Positions 53,216 to 63,158 of a stretch of 64,000 nt of DNA are shown here, in pieces. Numbering within the stretch: the first letter of the stretch is position 1; each line of letters begins with the position of its first letter. This DNA is from Hirschia baltica ATCC 49814 (GTDB lineage Bacteria; Pseudomonadota; Alphaproteobacteria; Caulobacterales; Hyphomonadaceae). The translations under genes and the position numbers were made by a program. The notes under the pieces were generated by a model. The model was not told the origin of the DNA. It saw only the letters and a list, made by a program, of their open reading frames with translations, and did not search any database. The stretch is from positions 806,001 to 870,000 of the forward strand of contig NC_012982.1 in NCBI RefSeq assembly GCF_000023785.1, given 5' to 3'.

Positions 53216-54193
53216 ATGAGTAATGCTGCGAATAAAAACGGAGAAAAGTCGGAGTCACTAGCTGTTTTGAATTCGATCTCGGATGAAACAAAGAAAACTT
53301 TAGCAGATGCTGCTAAAGGAACCAAAGATGCTGTGTCAGAAACGCCTGCCAGCAAACCGGATACTCAGCCGACCAAAGCGCCTCATCTTGTCGTCGTTTC
53401 ACCTGATGCTTTAAATGCAGAACGTATGGGGCCGCGTTTGCGTGCCGCGCGCGAAGCTAGAGGCTGGACATTGGAAGCCGCCGCAAAAGAAACGCGTATT
53501 CATAAAGATTATCTCGGTGCTATCGAAGATATGATGCCAAACCTTTTGCCGGGCATGCCAAAATCACAATCTTACTTACGTGGCTATTTGAACAATTATG
53601 CACGCTCACTTGGCTTGCCAGACCCGCAAGATGTCGTTCAACGCTATCTCAATGAATGTGGTTTGTTGGCGATGGAGCCGACAAAAGAAGAGCTAGCACA
53701 AAAAGCTAAAAAAACGGAAGATCGCAAAAAACGTGGTTGGGTCGCTCCTGTCGTCATGTCTGTTGTGGCCACGCTGATAGCTTGTGCCGCAGGTGGGGCA
53801 TATGTGCTTAAGCCTTGGCAAGCCGATGAAGATGTTCGGACAGCAGCTGCAAGTCCTGCCGCTCAAGACAACACTGTTTATTCAAATTCAGAAATTCTCG
53901 CGCCTGCATCTGCTTCAGATTTGACTTTACGTGCCGTATCGCGTGCATGGATAGAAGTTCGCGGATCAGATGGTACAGTTTACCTTTCCAGAGAATTAGC
54001 TCCTGGAGACGTTTACGTGCCTCGTGTTGGTGCAGGTTGGACAATTACTGCCAGAGATGGCGGTGCATTTGAATGGTATTTGTCAGGTCAATCTCTTGGA
54101 ACATTGGCTGAAACTGGCTTGCCTGTTTATTCAGCAGCAGTTGATGAGGCAATGGACCGCCAGCCTATAATTGGGAATGAGTTGACGGATTGA
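53216..54193 (+). CDS. RodZ-like helix-turn-helix membrane protein (DUF4115)
   Basis: 325 residues. After a polar N-terminus (1-65) comes a cytoplasmic helix-turn-helix domain (about 72-140; GPRLRAAREARGWTLEAAAKETRI, SYLRGYLNNYARSLGL), a basic segment and one membrane helix (about 175-197), then a periplasmic DUF4115 beta domain (about 236-305; SRAWIEVRGSDGTVYLSRELAPGD). This is the RodZ layout, an MreB-linked cell-shape protein. Whether it serves that role here is inferred. The start at 53216 is the first ATG of the frame. Confidence 0.88.
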   Translation: MSNAANKNGEKSESLAVLNSISDETKKTLADAAKGTKDAVSETPASKPDTQPTKAPHLVVVSPDALNAERMGPRLRAAREARGWTLEAAAKETRIHKDYLGAIEDMMPNLLPGMPKSQSYLRGYLNNYARSLGLPDPQDVVQRYLNECGLLAMEPTKEELAQKAKKTEDRKKRGWVAPVVMSVVATLIACAAGGAYVLKPWQADEDVRTAAASPAAQDNTVYSNSEILAPASASDLTLRAVSRAWIEVRGSDGTVYLSRELAPGDVYVPRVGAGWTITARDGGAFEWYLSGQSLGTLAETGLPVYSAAVDEAMDRQPIIGNELTD

Positions 54194-54288
54194 TCTGCGT
54201 CGTTGAGACGATGCGTTCCATTTAAAAATAAGTGTTATTTTTCTTTTGCTCTTTACCACTGGCACTCTTCGCGCCAGATGGTATGAAA

Positions 54289-54321
54289 ATTTGCCAGTTA
54301 GACTTTATACCAGTGGCAAAT
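54289..54321 (+). promoter_or_regulatory. 8-bp inverted repeat upstream of ispG
   Basis: ATTTGCCA (54289-54296) and TGGCAAAT (54314-54321) separated by 17 bases, ending 22 bases before the ispG ATG. A related TACCACTGGCA lies at 54254-54264, so the leader holds several CTGGCA/TGCCAG half-sites. Possible binding site of a regulator; none is identified. Confidence 0.45.
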
Positions 54322-54343
54322 ATTTAAGAGCGGAGAGTGGTTC

Positions 54344-55459
54344 ATGAATATTGATCAAATCAGACCGTGGCGTACAATTGAGCGCCGCAAATCCCGCAAA
54401 ATCAAAATGGGTGATCTAGAAATTGGTGGTGATGCACCAATCAGTGTTCAGTCCATGACCAATACCCCAACATCCAATGCGCGCGCAACGATCGACCAAA
54501 TACGGCGTTTGGAAGATGCGGGTGCAGATATTGTGCGCGTGTCTTGCCCGGATGAAGAATCCACTGCTGCACTCAAAGAAATTGTCAAAGCTGCAAAAGT
54601 ACCAATCGTGGCGGACATTCATTTCCATTATAAGCGTGGAATTGAAGCGGCCGAAGCTGGGGCCGCATGTTTGCGGATTAATCCGGGTAATATTGGTTCT
54701 CCAGACCGTGTGCGTGAAGTTGTGAATGCCGCTAAAAATAATGGCGCTTGCATTCGTATCGGGGTGAATGGCGGGTCGTTAGAAAAACATCTCTTAGAAA
54801 AATACGGTGAGCCTTGTCCTGAAGCCATGGTTGAAAGTGCACTCGATCATGCCCGTATTCTCGACGATCATGATTTTCATGAATATAAGATTTCCGTCAA
54901 AGCTTCCGACGTCTTCCTCACTGTCGCAGCCTATCAAGGCCTCGCAGAAGCCACGGATGCGCCCCTGCATTTGGGAGTGACCGAAGCTGGTCCACTAAGA
55001 ACAGGTGGTATTAAATCTGCGATAGGCATGGGTAATTTATTATGGGCAGGCATAGGTGACACAATCCGTGTCTCTTTGTCTGCTGACCCAGTTGAAGAAA
55101 TCAAAGTCGGCTTTGATATGCTTAAATCCCTAAACTTAAGAACGCGCGGTGTGAATATCATCGCGTGTCCATCGTGCGCGCGTCAGGGGTTTGATGTGAT
55201 CGCCACAGTTGAGAAACTGGAACAGCGTTTAGAGCACATTCGCGAATCTATTACCTTGTCCATTATTGGGTGCGTTGTGAATGGTCCGGGTGAAGCGGCA
55301 GGAACTGATTTGGGGTTCACTGGTGGCGGTAAGGATGCTGGCATGATGTATGTTGGCGGCAGGCCAGATCACAAACTTTCAAACGCGGATATGGTTGAGC
55401 ATATTGTGGAACAAGTTGAAAAACGTGCTGAATATTTGCGTTCCCTAGAGGCACCTTGA
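54344..55459 (+). CDS. ispG: 4-hydroxy-3-methylbut-2-enyl-diphosphate synthase IspG
   Basis: 371 residues. Penultimate enzyme of the MEP isoprenoid pathway, a [4Fe-4S] reductive ring-opening synthase. Seen: [28 protein letters not shown]-type opening in short form (key residues SVQSMTNT), [39 protein letters not shown] and the cluster cysteines in [11 protein letters not shown] and [20 protein letters not shown] lies about eight bases upstream of the ATG. The RodZ-like-ispG order is also seen in other proteobacteria. Confidence 0.96.
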   Translation: MNIDQIRPWRTIERRKSRKIKMGDLEIGGDAPISVQSMTNTPTSNARATIDQIRRLEDAGADIVRVSCPDEESTAALKEIVKAAKVPIVADIHFHYKRGIEAAEAGAACLRINPGNIGSPDRVREVVNAAKNNGACIRIGVNGGSLEKHLLEKYGEPCPEAMVESALDHARILDDHDFHEYKISVKASDVFLTVAAYQGLAEATDAPLHLGVTEAGPLRTGGIKSAIGMGNLLWAGIGDTIRVSLSADPVEEIKVGFDMLKSLNLRTRGVNIIACPSCARQGFDVIATVEKLEQRLEHIRESITLSIIGCVVNGPGEAAGTDLGFTGGGKDAGMMYVGGRPDHKLSNADMVEHIVEQVEKRAEYLRSLEAP

Positions 55460-55512
55460 TTTAGTGTAATGTCAAACACACTTTTAAGCTTTGCTTTTGA
55501 GATGGATAAATC

Positions 55513-55929
55513 ATGGAAATTGATGTCGATAGTTTAAATGCATTTGGTAGCAAAAACCTGCCCGGGCTAATTGGGGTTAAAGTTACCAAGGCCGGAGATG
55601 GCTGGATGGAAGCTGAAGCTGATGTCTGTGAGAAACTGATGGCTCCCAATGGTTTTTTACACGCCGGAACAGTTGTATCCTTGGCAGATACGGCATGCGG
55701 ATATGCGTGCGTACGAAATCTTCCTGAAGGCGCGACAGGGTTTACGACTATTGAGTTGAAATCAAATTTTACAGGTACGGCGCGAGACGGAAGAATTCGA
55801 GCTATAGCGAAAGTGTTACATAGCGGAAAAACAACGCAATTGTGGGAAGCGAAAGTTATTCATATAGAGACAGATAAAGTAATCGCTCATTTTTCCTGCA
55901 CTCAAATGGTTTTGTGGCCTCGCACCTGA
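55513..55929 (+). CDS. PaaI-family hotdog thioesterase
   Basis: 138 residues. Single hot-dog domain; LIGVKVTKAGDGWMEAEAD, APNGFLHAGTVVSLADTACGYAC (the catalytic-loop HAGxxxxLAD region) and FTTIELKSNFTGTARDG fit the PaaI/YbgC-like group. Predicted to hydrolyse acyl- or aryl-CoA thioesters; substrate not predictable. Follows ispG by 53 bases; no catabolic cluster is nearby. Confidence 0.87.
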   Translation: MEIDVDSLNAFGSKNLPGLIGVKVTKAGDGWMEAEADVCEKLMAPNGFLHAGTVVSLADTACGYACVRNLPEGATGFTTIELKSNFTGTARDGRIRAIAKVLHSGKTTQLWEAKVIHIETDKVIAHFSCTQMVLWPRT

Positions 55930-56036
55930 TTTGAAGTTTCCAATCGCTTCACAATGAGTTGACTATTATTTGCTCGCAATTTTACCAATAAAACGGATGA
56001 GTATAGAGAATAGATTCTAAATACGAGGAAATTCCC

Positions 56037-57347
56037 ATGGCAAAGCAAATGAGTTGGAAAAAGCGCTTAGGCTTGGGGTTTATAGGTGCAATGGGTGTCG
56101 GCATGATGTTGGTCACATCATCATGTGCTGTTCAGCTGGGCCTTAAAAAAGCTGATACTGATTTGAGCGGTCCTCCAATTGCCGAGCCACCTATCTTGTC
56201 TGCTATGTTTGGTCAATCGTCGGTGGAAGATGCCCAAGACTGGCCACAGCGTCGCGAGTTGTTAAAAAAGGCGCTTATAGAAAATGTGTATGGGCCGTAT
56301 CCGCATGGGCTAAAAGGCAAGCTTGTTGCGCATAATGTGATCGACGAAGCATTTGCTGATGGGCGTGGACGCTTAGAAGAATATCAAGTGCAAGTTGGTG
56401 AAAACGGCCCTAAATTTTGGATTGGGCTGGCAATTCCTAATGCGGCATCAAAAGAGCAGCCGGCACCTATGATTGTGGCTCAAAGTTTCTGCCAAAATTC
56501 TGCAGCTCTACATGATGAACGTCTACACGATCCAGAAAATGGCGGCGTATGCGGTGGCGGGGGCATTATGGCATCCATTATTAAATGGGTGTTTGGCGAA
56601 TATATTGAAGGTCCGCCTATCAATGATGTGCTCGATCGTGGGTATGCGTACGCAACGATATATTCAACTGAAATCGCGGCAGACAGTGAAACGAGCGCAT
56701 ATATCGGGATAGAGAAGATTGCTGCTGAGACAAGTTCAGAAAATGCACCTGTTGGCGTGTTGTCTGTCTGGGCTGCTGGTTTTGGTTGGGCGCTGGATGT
56801 GCTTGATCAAGACCTACGGCTAGATGCAAATCGAACTGTGGGTTGGGGACACTCAAGACAGGGCAAAGCTGTTTTGTGGGCAGCAGCAAATGACGCGCGT
56901 TTAGAGGCTGTTATTGCGCATCAATCTGGCACTGGTGGAGCGACGCTTACCAAGAGTTTGAATGGCGAATCTGTTAAAAAAATCACCGATAGCTATCCAT
57001 ATTGGTTTAATGACAGGTTTGCATCATATTCCGAGCGTGAAGAGGAAAGCCCTATTGATCAGCATTTTCTAATTGCTTTAGCAGCGCCAAGGCCTGTGTT
57101 TTTAGGCAATAGTTGGAATGATGTCTGGTCTGATCCAAATGGTGCATTCAGAGCTGCGCAAGGTGCTGACCCTGCTTATAAATTGTTGGGAAAGAACGGG
57201 CTGGTGCAAACAGGCTTGCAGGATACAGATATCACCTCAGGTGAGCTGGTCTTTCAGATATCTAAAGGTCGACACGGTATTCGTGCACAGGATTGGACAG
57301 ACTTTCTAAGCTTCCTAGATGCGCACTTCTTACTTAGCGAGAACTAG
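56037..57347 (+). CDS. CE15-like (glucuronoyl-esterase type) alpha/beta hydrolase
   Basis: 436 residues. N-terminal hydrophobic leader with VTSSC at residue 30, a weak lipobox. The hydrolase fold shows CE15 landmarks: nucleophile motif GHSRQGK (S273 within 271-277), SGTGGATL, YWFNDRF, DQHFLIALAAPRPVFLG and the His motif GRHGIRAQDW (H413). The usual Glu just before SGxGG is Gln296 here; D362 or D366 in NSWNDVWSDPNG might replace it. CE15 enzymes split 4-O-methyl-glucuronate esters that link lignin to xylan. No other polysaccharide genes are near, so the natural substrate is open. GAGGA precedes the ATG. Confidence 0.8.
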   Translation: MAKQMSWKKRLGLGFIGAMGVGMMLVTSSCAVQLGLKKADTDLSGPPIAEPPILSAMFGQSSVEDAQDWPQRRELLKKALIENVYGPYPHGLKGKLVAHNVIDEAFADGRGRLEEYQVQVGENGPKFWIGLAIPNAASKEQPAPMIVAQSFCQNSAALHDERLHDPENGGVCGGGGIMASIIKWVFGEYIEGPPINDVLDRGYAYATIYSTEIAADSETSAYIGIEKIAAETSSENAPVGVLSVWAAGFGWALDVLDQDLRLDANRTVGWGHSRQGKAVLWAAANDARLEAVIAHQSGTGGATLTKSLNGESVKKITDSYPYWFNDRFASYSEREEESPIDQHFLIALAAPRPVFLGNSWNDVWSDPNGAFRAAQGADPAYKLLGKNGLVQTGLQDTDITSGELVFQISKGRHGIRAQDWTDFLSFLDAHFLLSEN

Positions 57348-57412
57348 GCAGATCGCTCAAACCAGCTAATGTGATGTCATAAAAAGAATCATTATATCTG
57401 GGGAGTTTGAAA

Positions 57413-57841
57413 ATGACGATGTTAACGCCTGTCTTGCTGCTAATCGTTTGGACGCTAATCATCCTTGTGTTGTTGGCTTCTAGGCGGCTTCCTTCCATTA
57501 TAGCCAATGCCAAAAAAGGTATATATCCGTCTAAGCGAACACAGGAATTAGCGGGCCTGCCAGAGAAATCAATTTGGACGTCCGATAATCACACTCACCT
57601 GCATGAACAACCAACTCTTTTTTATGCGCTATGTTTGTATTCTCATCTCGTTGGTGTCGCAGATAATATCAATATAGGCTTGGCGTTTGCTTATGTTGTT
57701 TTGCGTGTGATCCACTCGATAATCCAAACAAGCACAAACAATATAATCTGGCGTTTCCGGGTATTTATGACGGGCACGGCCATTTTAATGATTATCGCAC
57801 TTAGAAATGTATGGGCGTTATTTGCAGGATATCTCGTTTAA
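57413..57841 (+). CDS. MAPEG-family membrane protein
   Basis: 142 residues with about four hydrophobic segments. Typical MAPEG pattern: TWIL-like first helix, DNHTHLHEQPTLFYALCLYSHLVG (with the conserved N/E-QP-L-F motif), then VLRVIHSIIQTSTNNIIWRFRVF. Eukaryotic MAPEG proteins act in eicosanoid and glutathione metabolism; bacterial function is unknown. The ATG at 57413 has GGGGAG seven bases upstream. Its stop overlaps the converging GGDEF-EAL stop by a few bases. Confidence 0.88.
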   Translation: MTMLTPVLLLIVWTLIILVLLASRRLPSIIANAKKGIYPSKRTQELAGLPEKSIWTSDNHTHLHEQPTLFYALCLYSHLVGVADNINIGLAFAYVVLRVIHSIIQTSTNNIIWRFRVFMTGTAILMIIALRNVWALFAGYLV

Positions 57842-60036
57842 GAGATTTTCTGTAGCCTTTGTTGATCATTGCGATCTTTGAATTTTTTCATAATCTGCAC
57901 GATAGATTTTTCTTCAAGCGGTTTGGAGAAGAGATAGCCCTGCAGATAAGCACATCCACGTTTTCGCAAGGAATCGCGTTGCTCGATGGTTTCCACGCCT
58001 TCTGCAGTCACGGACAGTCCAAGGCTTTCTCCGAGGCTGAGAATGGCCTGAACGACTGCTGAAGCATCTTCTCTCACACCAATAGACGCCACGAAACTCT
58101 GATCTATTTTCAGCTTATCAACTTGATGACGACGCAAATAGGAGAGGGAAGAATACCCAGTACCAAAATCATCCAGCGCGATTTTGAAGCCTGCAGCTTT
58201 GAGAATTTTGAGCGTTTTAGCGACGCGAGGTGAATCCTCTAGTAAAACAGATTCAGTGATTTCCAACTCAATCTGATCTGGGCGAATGTTATACTCAGAT
58301 GCAAGTGCGATAATTTTATGTGGATAATTGTCTTGATGAAGCTCTTTGGCAGATACATTCACGGCCATTGTGACTTCTGGCCATTTAAGCGCTGTTTTAA
58401 AGGCTTCTTTCATCACAAATTCATCAAGTGCAATAACCAGATTGGTTTCTTCAGCGATGGGTATAAAATCAACTGGAGATACATTGCCACGTACCGGATG
58501 TTCCCAGCGTATCAGGGCTTCAAATCCACGTATGTGCCGACCATTGGCAGAAACTTGAGGCTGATAGACAACTCTTAGTCCATTTTTATCTGGCTCTTGC
58601 AAAGCTTGCCGTAGATCGCGCTCAATTTTGTGTTTGTGCTTTAATTCAGCATCCATTTCGTCTTCAAAGAAGCAATATTGATCGCGTCCGGCTTCTTTCG
58701 CTTTATAGAGGGCTATGTCCGCGCGACGATGAATTTCTTCTTGTTGAGATTCTCCGGTTGCATCTATTGCGATACCGATTGAGGCCGAGACATAAACTTC
58801 AGTATTGTTGATGACGAATGCGCGGGCCATTTGTTCGTTTATGCGCCGCGCTAATCTGGATACTGTATTGGTTGATGTGGCTTCAATCTGGATAACGGCA
58901 AATTCATCTCCACCAATTCTGGCGACGGTATCATTGGCGCGGCATGCATCTTTCAAGCGGGTAGCTGCTTGACGGATTAATTCATCACCTGCCGGATGGC
59001 CCATCGTGTCATTGATATCTTTGAATTTGTCCAAATCAATGAGATGCAGCGCAAACCCTTCTCTGCCGCGTTTTACATCAGCCTTGGCCGTTTCGATTTG
59101 TTTTTTCAGCAGCATTCTGTTGGCGAGGCCCGTCAACGGGTCGTGAAGGGCAAGTTTTTGAGCTTCTTGATGACTGAATATAATGTCGTTTGATAAAGCT
59201 GTTGCCCGTTTCCAAGCGAGAAATGAAATAATACCAATGATCACGGCCACTAAAAGTATGGTCGGAAGGAAATGCCTGATGGCAGTAATTCCGGGTAAAT
59301 GTCTTTGCCATGACAACCAGCCAACAATTTTACCGTCGGAGGATTTTAAGTCTAAAACATAAAGGTCAGCACGCTGCTTTGGTGGATGAGTTCCAGCGAT
59401 AACTTTTAGATTTAGCGGGATTAAAAAAGAATGTGAGAATATGCTTTCGACCGGTGTCGCAATGTATAGATATCTGACTCGGTCAAACATAGAGATTTCG
59501 CGTGCTGATACATGATAGACTTCGTCATTGAGAATGAGTCTATCAGACGCAAAATTTTGATTTGGAGACAATTGGATTTTATCTCTTAGGCGCTTGAGGC
59601 TCGGGGATAAAATTTGTAAGTCTGTAGGATAAATTGAGATGTCGGATGCATCACGAAATAGAATATGGCCTTCTATATCGGAAATGAGAATATCAGTGGT
59701 TCCGAGTCTATCGGCAAAGCGCTGTGTTAGTTTTGTATGAATTTCTCTTTTACTCAGAGAATCAAAGAACATATCTGTTGTTCCAGGAAGCGCTAACAGA
59801 GATTCCGTCATGTCTTGGGTTATGCTGGTCTGTGATTCTAAAATAGCGCCAAATAAAACGTTTTGTCTTTTTTGAGCGATCTCATCGCCTTTAAAACTGA
59901 CGAGCCATAACACCACGAAAATAAGACTGATTGATATTCCGACTAGAATCAGAAGGGATTTCATCGGTACTTCACGCATCTTGTCCGGTGCGGCAGCTTG
60001 AAATTTACTTTTTATATCTGCAATTAAGCTAGCCAA
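57838..60036 (-). CDS. GGDEF-EAL cyclic-di-GMP protein with periplasmic sensor
   Basis: 732 residues. Membrane helix about 27-47, a periplasmic CHASE4-like sensor part (about 50-260), a second helix about 262-282, a GGDEF domain with intact GGDEF active site and the RxxD inhibition site RAND five residues before it, then an EAL domain with EALIRWEH, DDFGTGYSSL and EGVET. Both catalytic cores look intact, so synthase and phosphodiesterase activities are both possible. The start is TTG at 60036 with GAGG seven bases upstream; an ATG at 59979 is an alternative. Convergent with the MAPEG gene. Confidence 0.93.
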   Translation of the reverse strand: MASLIADIKSKFQAAAPDKMREVPMKSLLILVGISISLIFVVLWLVSFKGDEIAQKRQNVLFGAILESQTSITQDMTESLLALPGTTDMFFDSLSKREIHTKLTQRFADRLGTTDILISDIEGHILFRDASDISIYPTDLQILSPSLKRLRDKIQLSPNQNFASDRLILNDEVYHVSAREISMFDRVRYLYIATPVESIFSHSFLIPLNLKVIAGTHPPKQRADLYVLDLKSSDGKIVGWLSWQRHLPGITAIRHFLPTILLVAVIIGIISFLAWKRATALSNDIIFSHQEAQKLALHDPLTGLANRMLLKKQIETAKADVKRGREGFALHLIDLDKFKDINDTMGHPAGDELIRQAATRLKDACRANDTVARIGGDEFAVIQIEATSTNTVSRLARRINEQMARAFVINNTEVYVSASIGIAIDATGESQQEEIHRRADIALYKAKEAGRDQYCFFEDEMDAELKHKHKIERDLRQALQEPDKNGLRVVYQPQVSANGRHIRGFEALIRWEHPVRGNVSPVDFIPIAEETNLVIALDEFVMKEAFKTALKWPEVTMAVNVSAKELHQDNYPHKIIALASEYNIRPDQIELEITESVLLEDSPRVAKTLKILKAAGFKIALDDFGTGYSSLSYLRRHQVDKLKIDQSFVASIGVREDASAVVQAILSLGESLGLSVTAEGVETIEQRDSLRKRGCAYLQGYLFSKPLEEKSIVQIMKKFKDRNDQQRLQKIS

Positions 60037-60234
60037 GCGTCTGCCTCATCAAAATATCAATTCATCATAAATTGTTACTTGCGTTTAGTTAATAATCTTC
60101 GACTGCAATTATATGAATTGATTAGCATTTGCGCTTAGTCGGATTTATTTGCGCATACAATTTGTCCAAGGGGAGTGACGTAGGCCGTTAGTCGATATAA
60201 ACCTTCGCGATTAGCTATTAGAAAGACGTAATTC

Positions 60235-61314
60235 ATGGCAGCAGTTTCTGCAGAGCGCCTAACGCAGGTAATTGATAGATTTGAACAAACTGAGGCACGG
60301 ATGTCTGTTGCGACAGACCCCACAGAAATTGTCCAGCTTTCTAAAGATCATGCCGAGCTAAAGCTTGTTGCTGATAAAGCACGAGAGCTTATGGATGCGC
60401 GTGAAGCATTGGCGGAAGCGGATGCTATTTTAAGCGATAAAGATTCTGACGCTGACATGAAAGAACTAGCGCAAGAAGAGCGCGAAGAATTAAAATCAAG
60501 TTTGCCCGAACTTGAGCAATCTTTGCAGCTATTGCTATTGCCCAAAGATGAAGATGACGAAGCAAACGCAATGCTTGAGGTGCGGGCTGGAACAGGTGGC
60601 GATGAAGCTGCTTTGTTTGCTGGTGATTTATTCCGCATGTATCAGCGCTATGCCCAGATTCAAGGTTGGAAGCTGGACATAGAAAGCCAATCTGAAGGTG
60701 ATGCTGGTGGATATAAAGAGATTATCGCATCCGTTACCGGTAAGGGTGTGTTTGGTAAAATGAAGTTTGAATCGGGTGTTCACCGAGTTCAGCGCGTTCC
60801 CAAAACTGAAAGTGCTGGGCGCATTCACACATCTGCTGCAAGTGTCGCTGTTTTGCCAGCTCCTGAACAGGTGAATATTGAGATTAAACCCGAAGAAATT
60901 CGTATTGATACGATGCGGTCTTCTGGTGCGGGTGGACAACACGTCAATACAACCGACTCTGCTGTGCGTATTATTCACTTGCCCACGAATATAATGGTGA
61001 CATCTTCCGAGAAATCTCAACATGCCAACCGCGCCCGCGCGATGGAAATGTTGAAAATTCGCCTCTATGAAAAAGAGCGTGCTGAAAAAGATGCCGCTAT
61101 GGCAGATGCGCGTAAAACCCAAGTTGGCTCAGGGGACCGGTCTGAAAAAATCAGGACTTATAATTTTCCTGAAAATCGTGTGTCAGACCACCGTATCAAG
61201 CTGACACTCTATAAATTAGAACAAATTTTAGCGGGCGACTCGATTTCTGAAGTCATTGATGCATTAATTGCAGAAGATCAGGCCGCTAGACTTGCCGCTA
61301 TGGAAGAAGGTTGA
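60235..61314 (+). CDS. prfA: Peptide chain release factor 1
   Basis: 359 residues. Recognises UAA/UAG and releases the peptide. GGQ is at 233-235 ([15 protein letters not shown]), the stop-codon reading PxT motif is PKT at 189-191 (RVPKTES), and the GIHRVQRVP region appears as GVHRVQRVP. Co-directional with the MOSC gene and prmC, which modifies its GGQ. Confidence 0.97.
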   Translation: MAAVSAERLTQVIDRFEQTEARMSVATDPTEIVQLSKDHAELKLVADKARELMDAREALAEADAILSDKDSDADMKELAQEEREELKSSLPELEQSLQLLLLPKDEDDEANAMLEVRAGTGGDEAALFAGDLFRMYQRYAQIQGWKLDIESQSEGDAGGYKEIIASVTGKGVFGKMKFESGVHRVQRVPKTESAGRIHTSAASVAVLPAPEQVNIEIKPEEIRIDTMRSSGAGGQHVNTTDSAVRIIHLPTNIMVTSSEKSQHANRARAMEMLKIRLYEKERAEKDAAMADARKTQVGSGDRSEKIRTYNFPENRVSDHRIKLTLYKLEQILAGDSISEVIDALIAEDQAARLAAMEEG

Positions 61315-61343
61315 TTCTAAAGTCACCTGACTGGAGATGAGTT

Positions 61344-62123
61344 ATGACTTCTTCTACAGCACATGTTGAGAGTTTGTGGCGTCACCCAATTAAAGGGTTT
61401 ACACCAGAATCTTTAAAACAGGTTTTTCTCGAAGCAGGTGGATATTTTCCCAATGATCGGATGTTTGCCATTGAAGATGGTCCATCCGGTTTTGATCCTG
61501 ACGAACCCAAACATATTTCTAAAATGCGTTTCGCGGTTTTGGCGCGGTCTGCCAAAATTGCTAATTTTGAAACAATGTATCTTGATGACCGCCAAGAATT
61601 AGAAATTTTTGAACGAGACGAAAACTGCATTTGTCGTTTTGACATGTCGTCTGATGAAGGCTTTGAGGATTTATCTGACTGGCTAACAAACAGGTTGGGG
61701 GATGAATTTAACGGTCCTTTGAAAGTAATCGCTGCACCTAAAGACCATCGTTTTGTTGATCATTTTACTGCTGGATTTGTATCGTTCATAAATTCAAATT
61801 CGGTTGAGGCTTTGGCCGCTGCATCACAAACTGAAATTGGTTTTCAACGTTTTCGTCCGAACATCGTTTTTAGTGCAGATGCTTGGATGGAAGATCATTG
61901 GAGCAAAGGGCAAAGGCTAAAAATTGGTGGTACGGAATTGGAAATTTTAGCACCAACTGTGCGCTGTAAGGCCACGCATGCCAACCCTGAAACGGCTCGA
62001 TATGATGTCGACACTGTTTCGCTACTCATGCAACACTTTAAACGCAGAACAATGGGAATTTATGCACAAATAGTGAAGACTGGTTTTGTCGCTATTGGAG
62101 ATAAATTGGAAGTTCTCGAATAA
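61344..62123 (+). CDS. MOSC domain-containing protein
   Basis: 259 residues. N-terminal MOSC-N beta barrel (about 1-120; SLWRHPIKGFTPESLKQVFLEAG) and MOSC domain (about 125-255) with the conserved Cys in APTVRCKATHANPETARYD, which binds molybdenum cofactor or carries sulfur in relatives of YcbX/mARC. Substrate unknown. It lies between prfA and prmC, which are usually adjacent, and its stop codon abuts the prmC ATG. Confidence 0.88.
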   Translation: MTSSTAHVESLWRHPIKGFTPESLKQVFLEAGGYFPNDRMFAIEDGPSGFDPDEPKHISKMRFAVLARSAKIANFETMYLDDRQELEIFERDENCICRFDMSSDEGFEDLSDWLTNRLGDEFNGPLKVIAAPKDHRFVDHFTAGFVSFINSNSVEALAAASQTEIGFQRFRPNIVFSADAWMEDHWSKGQRLKIGGTELEILAPTVRCKATHANPETARYDVDTVSLLMQHFKRRTMGIYAQIVKTGFVAIGDKLEVLE

Positions 62124-62990
62124 ATGAATGAAACTGTGCAGACTTATTCTGATGCTTTGAGATTAGCTGCTCAAAAGCTTGCAAGAGCGGATGTTGAGGG
62201 GCCACTCAGGGATGCGCGGCGGTTGATGGAGCTTGCTGCTGGGATGTCTACAACGGACCTCATAGCAGAAGAAAATACCCAAATACCGCTTCAAATCAGT
62301 GCTAAGTTCAGCGCTTTTATCCAACGGCGTCTTGAGGGGGAACCTATTTCTCGAATTGCGGGTAGACGAGAGTTTTGGGGATTAGAATTTGTCATAACAT
62401 CTGACGTTTTAGATCCGCGCCCAGACACTGAAACGCTCGTCGAGCTAGTGCTGAGTGAATGGAAAAGCGATTATAAGAATGTTCTTGATCTGGGAACGGG
62501 CAGCGGATGTATTCTTTTATCCATACTCAGTGAAAAATTAAGTGCGCAAGGTTTGGGTTTGGATCAAAGCGAAAAAGCTTTGGGCGTTGCAACTAAAAAT
62601 GCTGAAAAATTAGAACTTAAGCAACGTGCTCGCTTTCAGAATTCAAATTGGTTTGATGCGCTAACGCCTGAACAAAAGTTCGATGTTATCGTGTCAAATC
62701 CTCCTTATATCCCGTCTGCTGATATTGAAGTGTTAGATATCGACGTAAAAAAATACGATCCGCTATCCGCGCTTGATGGCGGCGAAGATGGGTATGATGA
62801 TTACAGGCATATAATTTCAAAAGCCAAAGTGCACTTGAATAAAAATGGGCTGATTGCGTTTGAGGTTGGCTTTAATCAAGCCGAAAAAGTATGCGAACTC
62901 CTCGAAAATGAGAAGTTTATCCATATAAATGTGCGTAAGGACCTATCTGGCGTGAAAAGATGTGTTTACGGCTACGCTTCAAGCGTGTAA
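62124..62990 (+). CDS. prmC: Peptide-chain-release-factor N5-glutamine methyltransferase PrmC
   Basis: 288 residues. Methylates the Gln of the GGQ motif in release factors. N-terminal helical bundle (about 1-90), then SAM fold: VLDLGTGSGCILLSIL, active-site NPPY in VSNPPYIPSADIE, and LNKNGLIAFEVGFNQAEKV. Start codon directly follows the MOSC stop (TAA ATG), so the genes are translationally linked. The pairing with prfA is conserved. Confidence 0.95.
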   Translation: MNETVQTYSDALRLAAQKLARADVEGPLRDARRLMELAAGMSTTDLIAEENTQIPLQISAKFSAFIQRRLEGEPISRIAGRREFWGLEFVITSDVLDPRPDTETLVELVLSEWKSDYKNVLDLGTGSGCILLSILSEKLSAQGLGLDQSEKALGVATKNAEKLELKQRARFQNSNWFDALTPEQKFDVIVSNPPYIPSADIEVLDIDVKKYDPLSALDGGEDGYDDYRHIISKAKVHLNKNGLIAFEVGFNQAEKVCELLENEKFIHINVRKDLSGVKRCVYGYASSV

Positions 62991-63158
62991 TACAAATATG
63001 CAAGCGGGGCTTGGAAAGCGAACTATCGCACGCTAGGCTCCTAACAGTCAGTAAGCGAATCACTGGATTTCTCGCTTTGACGGCGCAACATCAGAATACG
63101 ACTATCGCGCAAAGGGCCTCTAATCGGGCCAGCTTTAACTAGATTAGGATATGGATAT

